Source of the DNA: Rhodococcus sp. IITR03
GTDB taxonomy: Bacteria > Actinomycetota > Actinomycetes > Mycobacteriales > Mycobacteriaceae
DNA length: 14,335 bases
Direction: 5' to 3'
Assembly: GCA_001017865.1 (NCBI GenBank)
Contig: LATQ01000001.1
Coordinates: 2,176,647-2,190,981, forward strand
Position numbers and translations under genes: made by a program. This document shows positions 7,416 to 14,335 of this stretch, in pieces. Positions within the stretch are counted from its first letter, which is position 1, and every line of letters starts with the position of its first letter. The notes beneath the pieces were generated by a model that saw only the letters and a program-made list of their open reading frames with translations, had not been told where the DNA came from and made no database searches.

Positions 7416-8170
7416 CGCGCGTAGACCGCGGTAGGTTGCCCGTTGATCGCGTGGACGGTCACGGGGGTATCGAACACGTCGGTGAGGATCTCGTCCCGCA
7501 TGATCTCGTCGGACGTTCCGCTGGTGACGATCAGGCCGTCGCGCAACGCGATGATGTGATCGGAGTACGCGGCGGCGATGTTCACGTCGTGGATGACGAG
7601 CACGATCGTCTTGCCCAGTTCGTCCGCCGCCCGCCGCAGCTGACGCATCATCAGCACGGCGTGCTTCATGTCGAGGTTGTTGAGCGGCTCGTCGAGCAGC
7701 ACGTACTTGGTGTCCTGTGCCAGCACCATCGCCACGAAGGTGCGCTGCCGCTGGCCGCCGGAGAGCTGATCGAGGAAGCGGTCTGCGAGGTCGGTGAGGT
7801 TGAGGAATTCCATCGCCTCGTCGACGTGCCGCACGTCTTCCGCGGTGAGTCTGCCCTGACAGTGCGGGAATCGACCGAAGCCGACCAGTTCGCGGACCGT
7901 CAGGCGTGCGGTGATGTGGTTCTCCTGCCGCAGGATCGACAGGTGCTTGGCCAGTTCCTGTGTCTTCGTGGACCGAACGTCGAGTCCGCCGACGGTGACG
8001 GTGCCGCCGGTGGGTTGCAGCAGTCGGCCGATGATCGTCATGAGCGTCGACTTGCCGGCACCGTTCGGTCCGATCAGGGAGGTGATGCCGCCCTCGCGGA
8101 TCGTGCCGGAGACGGGTCCGAGGACCCGCTTGTCCTGGTACGACATCGAGACGTCGTGGAACTCGATCAC
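7412..8170 (-). CDS. Ferric-siderophore ABC transporter ATP-binding protein (CeuD/YclP type)
   Basis: Cytoplasmic ATPase that powers the importer encoded by the next genes. In its 252 residues the Walker A loop is GPNGAGKST (34-42), the ABC signature LSGGQRQR (136-143), the Walker B YVLLDEP (156-162), and the switch histidine lies in VLVIHDVN. This is the layout of FepC/FhuC-family ATPases. GTG 8170 overlaps the permease stop by 4 nt (8167-8170), so translation is probably coupled and all four genes form one operon. The frame is intact, unlike those of the other three transporter genes. It is the last gene of the unit and ends in the hairpin shared with ribonuclease HI. Confidence 0.95.
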   Translation of the reverse strand: MIEFHDVSMSYQDKRVLGPVSGTIREGGITSLIGPNGAGKSTLMTIIGRLLQPTGGTVTVGGLDVRSTKTQELAKHLSILRQENHITARLTVRELVGFGRFPHCQGRLTAEDVRHVDEAMEFLNLTDLADRFLDQLSGGQRQRTFVAMVLAQDTKYVLLDEPLNNLDMKHAVLMMRQLRRAADELGKTIVLVIHDVNIAAAYSDHIIALRDGLIVTSGTSDEIMRDEILTDVFDTPVTVHAINGQPTAVYAR

Positions 8171-9175
8171 AGCGTTCCCTTTCTCAGGAGCATGAACAGG
8201 AACAGGATGCCGCCGACGAATTCGATGATCACCGTCAGGAATCCGCCCGCGTAGAAGATGTGCTGCATGAAGAACTGGCCGAAGGCGAGGGTGATCACGC
8301 CGAGCAGGAACGCCATGGGCATGACGTACTGGTGCTTGTACGAACCGGCGATCTGATAGGCGAGGGTGGCGACGAGGAAGCCGAAGAAGGTCATGGGTCC
8401 GGCGAGTGCGGTCGCGAACGCCACGAGCAGCGCGATGAGGACGAGCATCAGCGTCAACTCGCGCTTGTAGGCGACACCGATGTTGGTCGCGGTGTCACGG
8501 CCGAGCAGTAGCGCATCGAGACGGTGGCGACGGCGCCACAGGATCACCCCGACGACGATGCAGATGCCGAACGCGAGGGGCAGATAGTCGCCGGGTACGG
8601 ACGACAGGCGGCCCATCAGCTCGACCGAGAGCATGTCGTACTCGGTGGGGGAGAGCACTCGCTGGATGAACGTCGAGAGACTGTCGAACGCCATTCCGAG
8701 CACGACGCCGACGAGCAGCATCAGGAACAGGCTGCCGAAACGACCGGAGAACAACCAGCGGTAGAGCAGGGTCGCCAGCGCCACCATGAGCGCGGTCTGG
8801 AGGACGAGCTCGGGATGCCTTCGGATGTCGCGATCGCGGTGGCTCCGAAGAAGAAGACCGTCAGCGTCTGCATCAGCGTGTACAGGGAATCGAACCCGAT
8901 GATGGACGGCGTGAGGATGCGGTTGTCGGTGACCGTGTGGAACACGACGGTCCCCATGCCGTGCGCGAACGCCGCGACCAGCATGGCTCCCAGGACGGTG
9001 AGCCGGCGCGGAAGGTGAAGTCGAACGAGCCGCGGATGAACAGGAACAGATAGCAGGCGACCGCTACGGCGGCGATCACGGCGACGATGGCCAGACGCAC
9101 TCCCGGCGACAGGCGACGGCGCTCACCCTTGCCGGCCGGGACGGCCCGGGCGCGTACGGAATCAAGCACTGACAT
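8167..9175 (-). CDS. Ferric-siderophore ABC transporter permease, FecCD family, second subunit (two frameshifts)
   Basis: Integral membrane half of the iron-siderophore importer, with many hydrophobic spans such as LAIVAVIAAVAVACYLFLFI and LTLMLVLIALLVAFATALAG. The family segment AGPMTFFGFLVATLAYQI lies where FecCD permeases contact the ATPase. The order and sequence style resemble CeuC/YclO. The protein is split over three frames. Restoring one base near 9006-9010 (reading DFTFRRRLTVLGAML) and one in the G run at 8812-8814 (reading EGIPELVLQTALMVAL) gives 336 residues, normal for the family. ATG 9175 lies inside the end of the first permease gene (14-nt overlap), consistent with translational coupling. 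Confidence 0.88.
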
Positions 9176-10127
9176 GACGACGCTGCCTCAGAACGAGAGT
9201 GATGAAGACGACCGCGCCGACGACGCCGAGGACGACGGACGCGGGAATCTCCATGGGGGCGACGATCGTGCGGCCGACGAGGTCGCACGCGAGAAGTAGT
9301 CCGGCGCCGATGACGGCGACCCAGGCAGGTTCTTGTGCATGTCGTCGCCGAGCATCATCGACACGAGATTCGGGACGATCAGGCCGAGGAACGGATGAAG
9401 CCCACCACCACGGTGGTGACGCCGGTGGCGATCGCGACGAGCATGACGCCGAGGAAGACGACCTGCTCGTACTTCAACCCCACGTTGGTGGCGAGGTCCT
9501 TACCGAGACCGGCGATGGTGAACCGGTCGGCGAGGAGATAGGCGAGGACGGCGACGGCGAGCACCGCCCACAGCGGTTCGTAGAAGCCGCGCACCACACT
9601 GCTGAAGCCACCCGAACGCCACGCCGACATCGACTGCAGCAGGTCGAAGTTGCCGGCGAGGAAAGTGGTGATCGAGCCGACCACGGCACCGAGCATGATG
9701 CCGACGAGCGGCACGATGATCGATGACTTCAGCGCGATCCGGCGCAGGACGACGATGAAGACCATCGTTCCCGCGAACGCGAAGATCACCGAGATCACCA
9801 TCTTGACCATCGGCGACGCGTCGGGAACGACGATCAATGTGGCCAGCAGGCCGAGACCGGCCCACTGTGCGGTGCCCGCGGTGGTCGGTTCGACGAACTT
9901 GTTCTGGGTGATCAATTGCATGATCACGCCCGAGATGCTCATCGCGACGGCCGCGAAGATCAGGCGAGGGTTCGCGGCACGCGGGAGATGAAGAACATCT
10001 CGCGGGCCGCAGGGTCGTGGATCAGCGACTCGAGGGTGATGTCGTAGCCGCCGACCATCAGGGACGCCACGGTCAGTGCCAGAACGACCACCGAGATCAC
10101 CGGCAGCAGCACTTTGTTCTTCGTCAT
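9162..10127 (-). CDS. Ferric-siderophore ABC transporter permease, FecCD family, first subunit (three frameshifts)
   Basis: Membrane subunit pairing with the next gene product, of the CeuB/YclN kind. It starts at ATG 10127 (MTKNKVLLPVISVVVLALTV) and carries the FecCD features RVPRTLALIFAAVAMSISG near the N-terminus and VGFIPFLGLIVPNLVSMM before the last spans. Three lost bases break it: at 9963-9964 (RTLALIF), 9393-9394 (VGFIPFLG) and 9324-9325 (KNLPWVAV). With them restored it has 322 residues, the usual length, and ends QRRHVSA at TGA 9162-9164. No strong ribosome binding site precedes the start. A large hairpin separates it from the binding-protein gene, so fewer permease than binding-protein transcripts are likely. 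Confidence 0.88.
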
Positions 10128-10162
10128 GGGGGCTCGGATCCGGAGAAGGTGCGCTCACACAC

Positions 10163-10203
10163 GCAGCCTGCCCCGGCCCGTGATCCGGGTCGGGGCAGGC
10201 TGC
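10163..10203 (-). terminator. Strong intercistronic hairpin between binding-protein and permease genes
   Basis: The arms at 10163-10180 and 10186-10203 form an 18-bp stem with a single G-T mismatch that becomes a wobble pair in one transcript, around a 5-nt loop. The outer arm begins GCAGCCTGCCCCG. It starts 25 nt past the binding-protein stop and lies 36 nt before the permease start. No U tract follows, so it may act as a partial terminator or an RNA-stabilising 3' end. Confidence 0.7.
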
Positions 10204-10227
10204 TGTGGAGCGTCGAACAACAGGGAC

Positions 10228-11210
10228 TTACTGTGCCGACTGGTTCGCAGCTTCGAACGCGTCGGCGATCTGCTGGAACGCTTCGGTGTAGGACTCGATG
10301 CCCTCACGCTTGTAGAAGTCACCGTCCAGGTAGATGATCTGGTCCTTCGTGGCGAAGGTGGTGTTGGCGAACGCTCCTGCGCGTCGATCACCGCGGCGGC
10401 CGGCTGCGGGGCTTCCTCGCCCGGCACGGCGGTGGCGGAGTCGCGGTCCAGGACGATCATCCAGTCGGGGTTCGCCTGCGCGATGGTCTCGGGAGCGAGA
10501 CCGGAATCGCCGTGGACATCACCGGCGTCGCCGGCGAAGACGTCCTTCAGGTTCGCGCCCTCGAGGAGGCGGCCGATACGGCCTGCACCGTTGTCGATCT
10601 TGCCGCCCGCGACGACCGCGAGAAAGACGCTCTCACCGTTCGTGGCGTCCTGGGCAGCCTCGGTTGCAGCCTCGAGCTCGGCAACGATCGCCTCGGCCTC
10701 GGCTTCCTTCTCGAAGATCTGCCCGAGCGCGAGGGTCTGATCCTTCAGTCCCTGGATGTAGCCGCCCTCGGAATCGTCCAGCGCGGAGACGTCGACGACC
10801 GGCGCGATCTTCGACAGTTCTCCGGTGAACTCGGTGAAGCGCGAACCGCCGATGATCAGATCCGGCTCGGCCTCGCTGACCAGTTCGAGCTTCGGCTCGC
10901 GGTGCGTGCCGACATCGAGGATGGAGTCGTCCTCACGCCACTCCTCGAAGCCCGTGTTGGGGAGGAGGGTCTTCGGCAGGGCGACGGGCGTGATGCCCCA
11001 ATCGCGCAGCATCTCGAACGACTTGTTGTCGAGGGCCACCACACGCTCGGGGTCCGCCGGAACTTCCATCTCACCGTTGTTGGTCTCGATGGTGACGGTC
11101 GCGCCGTTCTCGGCGTCGGCGCTGTCGGTACCGCTGTCACCGCAGGCGGTCAGGACGAGCGCCCCGGCGAGGGCCGGTGCGAGGAGCAGGCGCTTGAGAT
11201 TCAGTTTCAC
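10228..11210 (-). CDS. Ferric-siderophore-binding lipoprotein (CeuA/YclQ type; one frameshift)
   Basis: Cell-surface receptor that delivers ferric siderophore to the permeases. The start MKLNLKRLLLAPALAGALVLTACGDSG is a lipoprotein signal with lipobox LTAC and acylated C23. The mature part begins TVTIETNNGEMEVPADPERVVALD, the opening of the TroA/FepB-like periplasmic binding domain, and continues with PDLIIGGSRF and NPDWMIVLDRD. One base lost near 10374 breaks the frame after AAVIDAQE; restored, it continues AFANTTFATKDQIIYLDGDFY and ends at TAA 10228-10230, giving 327 residues. GTG 11210 has GGAG upstream. The closest relatives I recall bind catecholate or petrobactin-like siderophores, but the ligand is not certain. 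No siderophore biosynthesis gene lies in the window. Confidence 0.9.
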
Positions 11211-11286
11211 GGGTGACTCCGAGGAAGGGTCGGACGGCGTGCTGACATGTGCCAAGACGCTCGCGGATCGGTAATTCAAGTTTCAT

Positions 11287-11315
11287 ATAGTATTGGTAAG
11301 GCAAACCTTTGTCCT
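11287..11315 (-). promoter_or_regulatory. Probable promoter of the siderophore uptake operon
   Basis: On the minus strand, AGGACA (11310-11315) and TACTAT (11287-11292) are separated by 17 bp, a reasonable -35/-10 pair. It leaves a 5' leader of about 70 nt before GTG 11210. The iron box overlaps the spacer. Confidence 0.5.
11292..11310. promoter_or_regulatory. IdeR/DtxR iron box
   Basis: ATTGGTAAGGCAAACCTTT agrees with the DtxR/IdeR consensus TTAGGTTAGGCTAACCTAA at 13 of 19 positions, including the core GGC and AACCT. It covers the promoter spacer of the siderophore operon, so iron-loaded repressor would block RNA polymerase. Confidence 0.65.
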
Positions 11316-11389
11316 GCTGGGGGTATGTGACAACGATCTCCCGGAGCGAATATCAACTACTCACGTCACCCCTGCCGAGGGTCGCCGGA

Positions 11390-11395
11390 TAGGGT
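11390..11395 (+). promoter_or_regulatory. Leaderless -10 element of the amidohydrolase
   Basis: TAGGGT matches TAnnnT and ends 6 nt before ATG 11402. No Shine-Dalgarno sequence is visible in the intervening bases. Confidence 0.45.
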
Positions 11396-11401
11396 CGCGG
11401 C

Positions 11402-12280
11402 ATGAACGAAGTCGAGTCGGTCGCACGGTTCCGGAGCACCCACGGCCTCGATCACCTGATCGACGTCCACACGCACTTCATGCCTCGCAGCGTCATGGAC
11501 AAGGTCTGGGCGTACTTCGACTCCGCGGGTCCGCTCGTCGGCCGGCCGTGGCCGATCACCTACCGGCACGACGAGGAGGAACGCGTCGCGCGCCTCCGCG
11601 ACTTCGGGGTGCACCGGTTCACCGCCATGCTGTACCCGCACAAGCCGGAGATGGCGGCGTGGCTCAACTCGTGGGCGGCCGACTTCGCGGCCCGGACCCC
11701 CGACTGCCTCCACACCGCCACCTTCTACCCGGAGGCCGACGCGAAGGAGTACGTCGCGTCGGCGATCGAGGCGGGCGCGCGCGTGTTCAAATCCCACATC
11801 CAGGTCGGCGACTACTCGCCGCTCGACCCGCTCCTCGACGACGTGTGGGGCCTGCTCGAGGACTCGGGCGTGCCCATCGTCGTGCACTGCGGATCGGGCC
11901 CGGCGCCCGGCACGTACACCGGTCCCGCCCCGATGCAGGAGCTCATGCGCCGGTACCCGCAGCTGACGGTGATCGTCGCGCACATGGGTCTGCCCGAGTA
12001 CCGCGAGTTCCTCGACCTCGCGGAGCACTACGAGCGGGTGCATCTCGACACGACGATGGCGTTCACCGATTTCGTCGAGGAGGACACACCCTTCCCGAAG
12101 GATCAGTTGCCGCGCCTCGACACGCTGCGCCGGAAGATCCTGCTCGGCACGGATTTTCCGAACATCCCGTACGGCTATCTCCACCAGCTCGAGGTGCTCG
12201 AACGCGTCGCGCCCGACAGCGAATGGATCCGCGCGGTGTGCCGCGACAACGCCGCCTCGCTGTTCGGGCTCGGCGAGTGA
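11402..12280 (+). CDS. Metal-dependent amidohydrolase (amidohydrolase 2/ACMSD-like family)
   Basis: A TIM-barrel hydrolase or decarboxylase of 292 residues. Metal-site motifs are in the expected order: H23 and H25 in IDVHTHF, H162 in VVHCGSG, H194 in VAHMG, and D251 in LGTDFPN. This set matches the amidohydrolase 2 family, whose members include ACMSD-type decarboxylases and lactone or amide hydrolases. The substrate cannot be told. ATG 11402 directly follows a leaderless -10 element. The gene is divergent from the iron-uptake operon across a 191-bp gap and convergent with an acyl-CoA synthetase gene. The frame is intact. Confidence 0.87.
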   Translation: MNEVESVARFRSTHGLDHLIDVHTHFMPRSVMDKVWAYFDSAGPLVGRPWPITYRHDEEERVARLRDFGVHRFTAMLYPHKPEMAAWLNSWAADFAARTPDCLHTATFYPEADAKEYVASAIEAGARVFKSHIQVGDYSPLDPLLDDVWGLLEDSGVPIVVHCGSGPAPGTYTGPAPMQELMRRYPQLTVIVAHMGLPEYREFLDLAEHYERVHLDTTMAFTDFVEEDTPFPKDQLPRLDTLRRKILLGTDFPNIPYGYLHQLEVLERVAPDSEWIRAVCRDNAASLFGLGE

Positions 12281-12296
12281 CCGGTGTGCTCGCCGA
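12270..12296. terminator. Inverted repeat at the convergent amidohydrolase/synthetase junction
   Basis: TCGGCGAG (12270-12277) and CTCGCCGA (12289-12296) are perfect reverse complements around 11 nt. The left arm abuts the amidohydrolase stop (12278-12280) and the right arm abuts the minus-strand synthetase stop (12297-12299). Confidence 0.55.
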
Positions 12297-13958
12297 TCAG
12301 GCGGTGATCGAGCGTCGGATGATCTTGCCGGTCGCGTTGCGGGGGAGCAGATCCTGCGTGATCCGCCAGACGGTGGGGACCTTGTAGTAGGCCAGTCGCT
12401 CGGCGCAGAAGGCTCGCAACTCGTCCTCGGTGATCGTGCTGCCGGGTCGCAGCACGACGACGGCGGCGACCTCCTGTCCCAGATCCTCGTGGTCCACGCC
12501 GATCACGGCGCTCTCGACGACGTCGGGGTGCTCGTCGAGTCGCTGTTCGATCTCCGTGGGATAGACGTTCTCGCCGCCGCGCAGGATGAGATCGGACCGC
12601 CGGCCCGTGAGCCGCAGGCGTCCGTTCTCGATCGTGCCGTAGTCGCCGGTACGCAACCATCCTCCGGGGTGATGGCCGCGTCCGTTGCGGCCGGATCCTC
12701 CCAGTAGCCGAGCATTACGTAGGGACTGCGGACGCAGATCTCGCCCTCGGTGCCGTCGGGCACCCGTTCGCCGAACGGATCGCGGATCTCCATGCTCACC
12801 GTGATGATGGGGGAGCCGAGGGTTCCGGGGAAAGCCTCGATTTCCGGGGCCGTCGCCATGGCGATCGCGGTGCTGCACTCGGTCAGACCGTAGCTGTCCA
12901 CCAGAGCCTGTCGCGCGAAGGGGAACTTCGCCTGCAGGCGTTGCTTGAACGCGGGGGAGGACGGAGCAGAAGCCAGCGCGAACGCAGTGAGCGAGCCGAG
13001 GTCGTACCTGTCGGTGTTCTCGTGCTCGAGCATGCGCGAAGCCATCGTCGGCACCGCACCCCAGTTGGTCACCCTCTCGCGCTCGATGAGCGTGAAGACC
13101 TTGTCGACGTCGAACCCGCCTTCCGTCATGACAGCGGCGCTTCCCGTTGCGAGTCGCGGCACCGCAAGGTTGTGCAGGCTCGCGATGTGGAACAACGGTG
13201 AGGTCAGGAGGTACCGGTTGTCGCTGGGCACCGAGTCGTCATAGGGGCGCTGCTGCATCGCGGCAACCAGCGCGTCGGAGTATCGGTGATAGTCGACGAC
13301 GGCGAGCACGTTGCGGTGGGAGTGCAGTGCCCCCTTGGGACGCCACTGGTACCGCTCGTGAACAGGATGACCGCGGGATCGTCCTCCTCCACGTCGGCCG
13401 ACGGCAGTTCGGCGCCGGACGCGGCGGCCACGATCCGAGGCACGTCCTGCTCGGTGGTGAGCAGATCGAACCCGGAGACCTCTGCTCTCGCCAGCAACTC
13501 GGCGCGCTTGGCGTCGGCGACGATCACCTTGGGCCGAACCAAGTTCACGCCGTGGGCAATTTCGGGCGGCGTCCACCAGGAGTTGAGGCCCACTGCGATT
13601 GCGCCCAGACACTGAGCGGCCAGAAGGTGATGATCCATTCGGGGGAATTGGCCGCGAGAAGCGCGACGCGGTCGCCCTTCTTCACGCCGTGCTCGTCGCG
13701 CAGGACGGTCGCCAGGGCGGCCACGGCATCGGCGTGCGCGCTGAACGAGAGGCGGCGATCGGCAGTCACGAGGTAGTCGCGGTCGCCCCATTTCCGGGAC
13801 GCGGCGACGAGGTCGCCGATGCGGCGGTCGCGGTTGCGCATGACCTGCATCCGGTTGCCGCGCACGTCCTCTTCGACGATTTCGAATCGGCCACCGGGGC
13901 CGGTGAGCTGGGAAACGACCTGCTGCAACATCTGCTGCAGATCTGCTTGTGCTGTCAA
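12297..13958 (-). CDS. AMP-forming acyl-CoA synthetase (three frameshifts)
   Basis: Second ANL-superfamily ligase of the window, about 554 residues once repaired. Motifs in order: an N-terminal domain with [19 protein letters not shown], the nucleotide loop [13 protein letters not shown], the substrate region [36 protein letters not shown], and the terminal [13 protein letters not shown] with probable catalytic K546. Three lost bases divide it: at 13620-13621 (reading [13 protein letters not shown]), 13337-13339 ([13 protein letters not shown]) and 12661-12662 (TPEGWLRTGD). TTG 13958 was chosen because GAAAGG lies 7 nt upstream; an upstream ATG at 14048 would add about 30 cysteine-rich residues unlike the family. 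The start lies 105 bp from a CRP-like site. Substrate is unknown; aromatic, short or fatty acids are all possible. Confidence 0.88.
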
Positions 13959-14062
13959 GGATTCGCCTTTCTCGGTCCCGCACGGTTTCGTCGCGCAGCA
14001 GGGCGTACACAGGGGGATCGAAGAACTGTTTCGGGTGACCTGGTGCATCGAATCCTAGGCGC

Positions 14063-14078
14063 TGTGTCCACTGTCACA
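14063..14078. promoter_or_regulatory. CRP/GlxR-like binding site
   Basis: TGTGTCCACTGTCACA matches the half-sites of the actinobacterial CRP/GlxR consensus TGTGAnnTnnnTCACA at 9 of 10 positions; the single mismatch is T for A at position 5. It lies in the divergent gap between the acyl-CoA synthetase and the lipoprotein gene, close to a candidate minus-strand -10 (TAGGAT, 14052-14057). Confidence 0.55.
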
Positions 14079-14091
14079 GATTTGTCCCGGT

Positions 14092-14117
14092 GAGTGAGAG
14101 TGGTCCAGGTCTCACTC
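14092..14117. promoter_or_regulatory. Inverted repeat, candidate operator
   Basis: GAGTGAGA (14092-14099) and TCTCACTC (14110-14117) are perfect reverse complements separated by 10 bp. The right arm overlaps the expected -35 region of the lipoprotein promoter (candidate -10 TACCTT, 14129-14134), which favours a regulator site over a terminator. Confidence 0.45.
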
Positions 14118-14193
14118 TGCGGGGTGGCTACCTTCGCGACACCCGGCCTACCGTCCGGCGCCCCGGAATTGCGCTTCGGCCCAGACCGAGACC

Positions 14194-14199
14194 AAGGAG
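14194..14199 (+). promoter_or_regulatory. Ribosome binding site of the terminal lipoprotein gene
   Basis: AAGGAG lies 9 nt before GTG 14209 and is the strongest Shine-Dalgarno match in this intergenic region, which fixes the start. Confidence 0.6.
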
Positions 14200-14208
14200 T
14201 CCATCGTC

Positions 14209-14335
14209 GTGAAACTCAGTGCTGCCTCGAAATCGATGGCGGGTCTGTTCGCCGTCGTAGTGGCGACGTCCGCTTGTGCGTCGGACCGTGGCGCCGACCC
14301 GTCGGCGGGCGCTCGCTCCGGCTGGCGAGCCGGCC
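14209..14335 (+). CDS. Secreted lipoprotein, N-terminal fragment (partial)
   Basis: The open frame runs from GTG 14209 to the window end, about 42 codons. It begins MKLSAASKSMAGLFAVVVAT and continues SACAS, a short basic region plus hydrophobic core followed by a lipobox with C23. The residues after the cysteine are polar and flexible (SDRGADPSAGARSG), as in actinobacterial lipoproteins and solute-binding proteins. The functional domain is outside the window, so no role can be assigned. Its position next to an acyl-CoA synthetase gene and behind a CRP-like site would suit a binding protein for a carbon substrate, but that is inference. Confidence 0.6.
   Translation, partial: MKLSAASKSMAGLFAVVVATSACASDRGADPSAGARSGWRAG

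Noticed and set aside
8167..10127. Decayed transporter pseudogenes
   Set aside because: Each break is one lost base and all motifs remain; the same defect occurs in unrelated genes, including ribonuclease HI.
14010..14048. ATG 14048 as start of the second acyl-CoA synthetase
   Set aside because: It would add about 30 cysteine-containing residues not typical of the family, and TTG 13958 has a better ribosome binding site.
1..14335. Horizontally acquired island or defence system
   Set aside because: No integrase, transposase, tRNA or clear base-composition change is visible; the genes are ordinary actinobacterial metabolism, transport and repair functions.

Overview
The window is GC-rich, densely packed actinobacterial chromosome. 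Lipobox lipoproteins, acyl-CoA metabolism genes, an IdeR/DtxR-type iron box, a CRP/GlxR-like site and several leaderless starts suggest a mycolate-type actinomycete. Rhodococcus or a close relative is my guess from sequence style; I have run no search.

Layout. (1) 1-4684, plus strand: the 3' end of a hydantoinase B-type gene, an NmrA-like Rossmann protein, an enoyl-CoA hydratase-fold protein of the ECHDC3 type that lacks both catalytic glutamates, an acyl-CoA synthetase with its own leaderless promoter, and an acyl-CoA dehydrogenase. (2) 4703-6759, minus strand: an AlkA-like DNA glycosylase, then a MarR regulator, then a hotdog acyl-CoA thioesterase. (3) 6771-6854: three tandem 28-bp repeats in the divergent gap between the glycosylase and a plus-strand ribonuclease HI (6873-7399). 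(4) 7412-11210, minus strand: a complete ferric-siderophore ABC importer of the CeuABCD/YclNOPQ type (lipoprotein, two permeases, ATPase) behind a promoter overlapped by an iron box. (5) 11402-12280, plus strand: a metal-dependent amidohydrolase with a leaderless promoter. (6) 12297-13958, minus strand: a second AMP-forming acyl-CoA synthetase, divergent from a lipoprotein gene cut by the window end. The gap between them holds a CRP-like site and a second inverted repeat.

How the genes work together. The synthetase, dehydrogenase and thioesterase would activate, oxidise and release acyl-CoA esters. The iron importer is a self-contained unit. Each of the three convergent gene pairs ends in a hairpin that overlaps or abuts the stop codons.

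The strongest global signal is technical. Nine genes are broken by about 15 single-base losses, all of C or G and mostly in short C/G runs, yet each gene resumes in another frame with its family motifs intact. Unrelated functions are hit alike, so I read these as consensus errors rather than pseudogenes and annotate the genes as continuous CDSs with the frameshift positions stated. I found no phage, transposon, CRISPR array, RNA gene or clearly new multi-gene system. The least ordinary elements are the 28-bp tandem repeats, a perfect 15-bp inverted repeat inside the NmrA-like gene, and the regulatory gap at 14059-14208.
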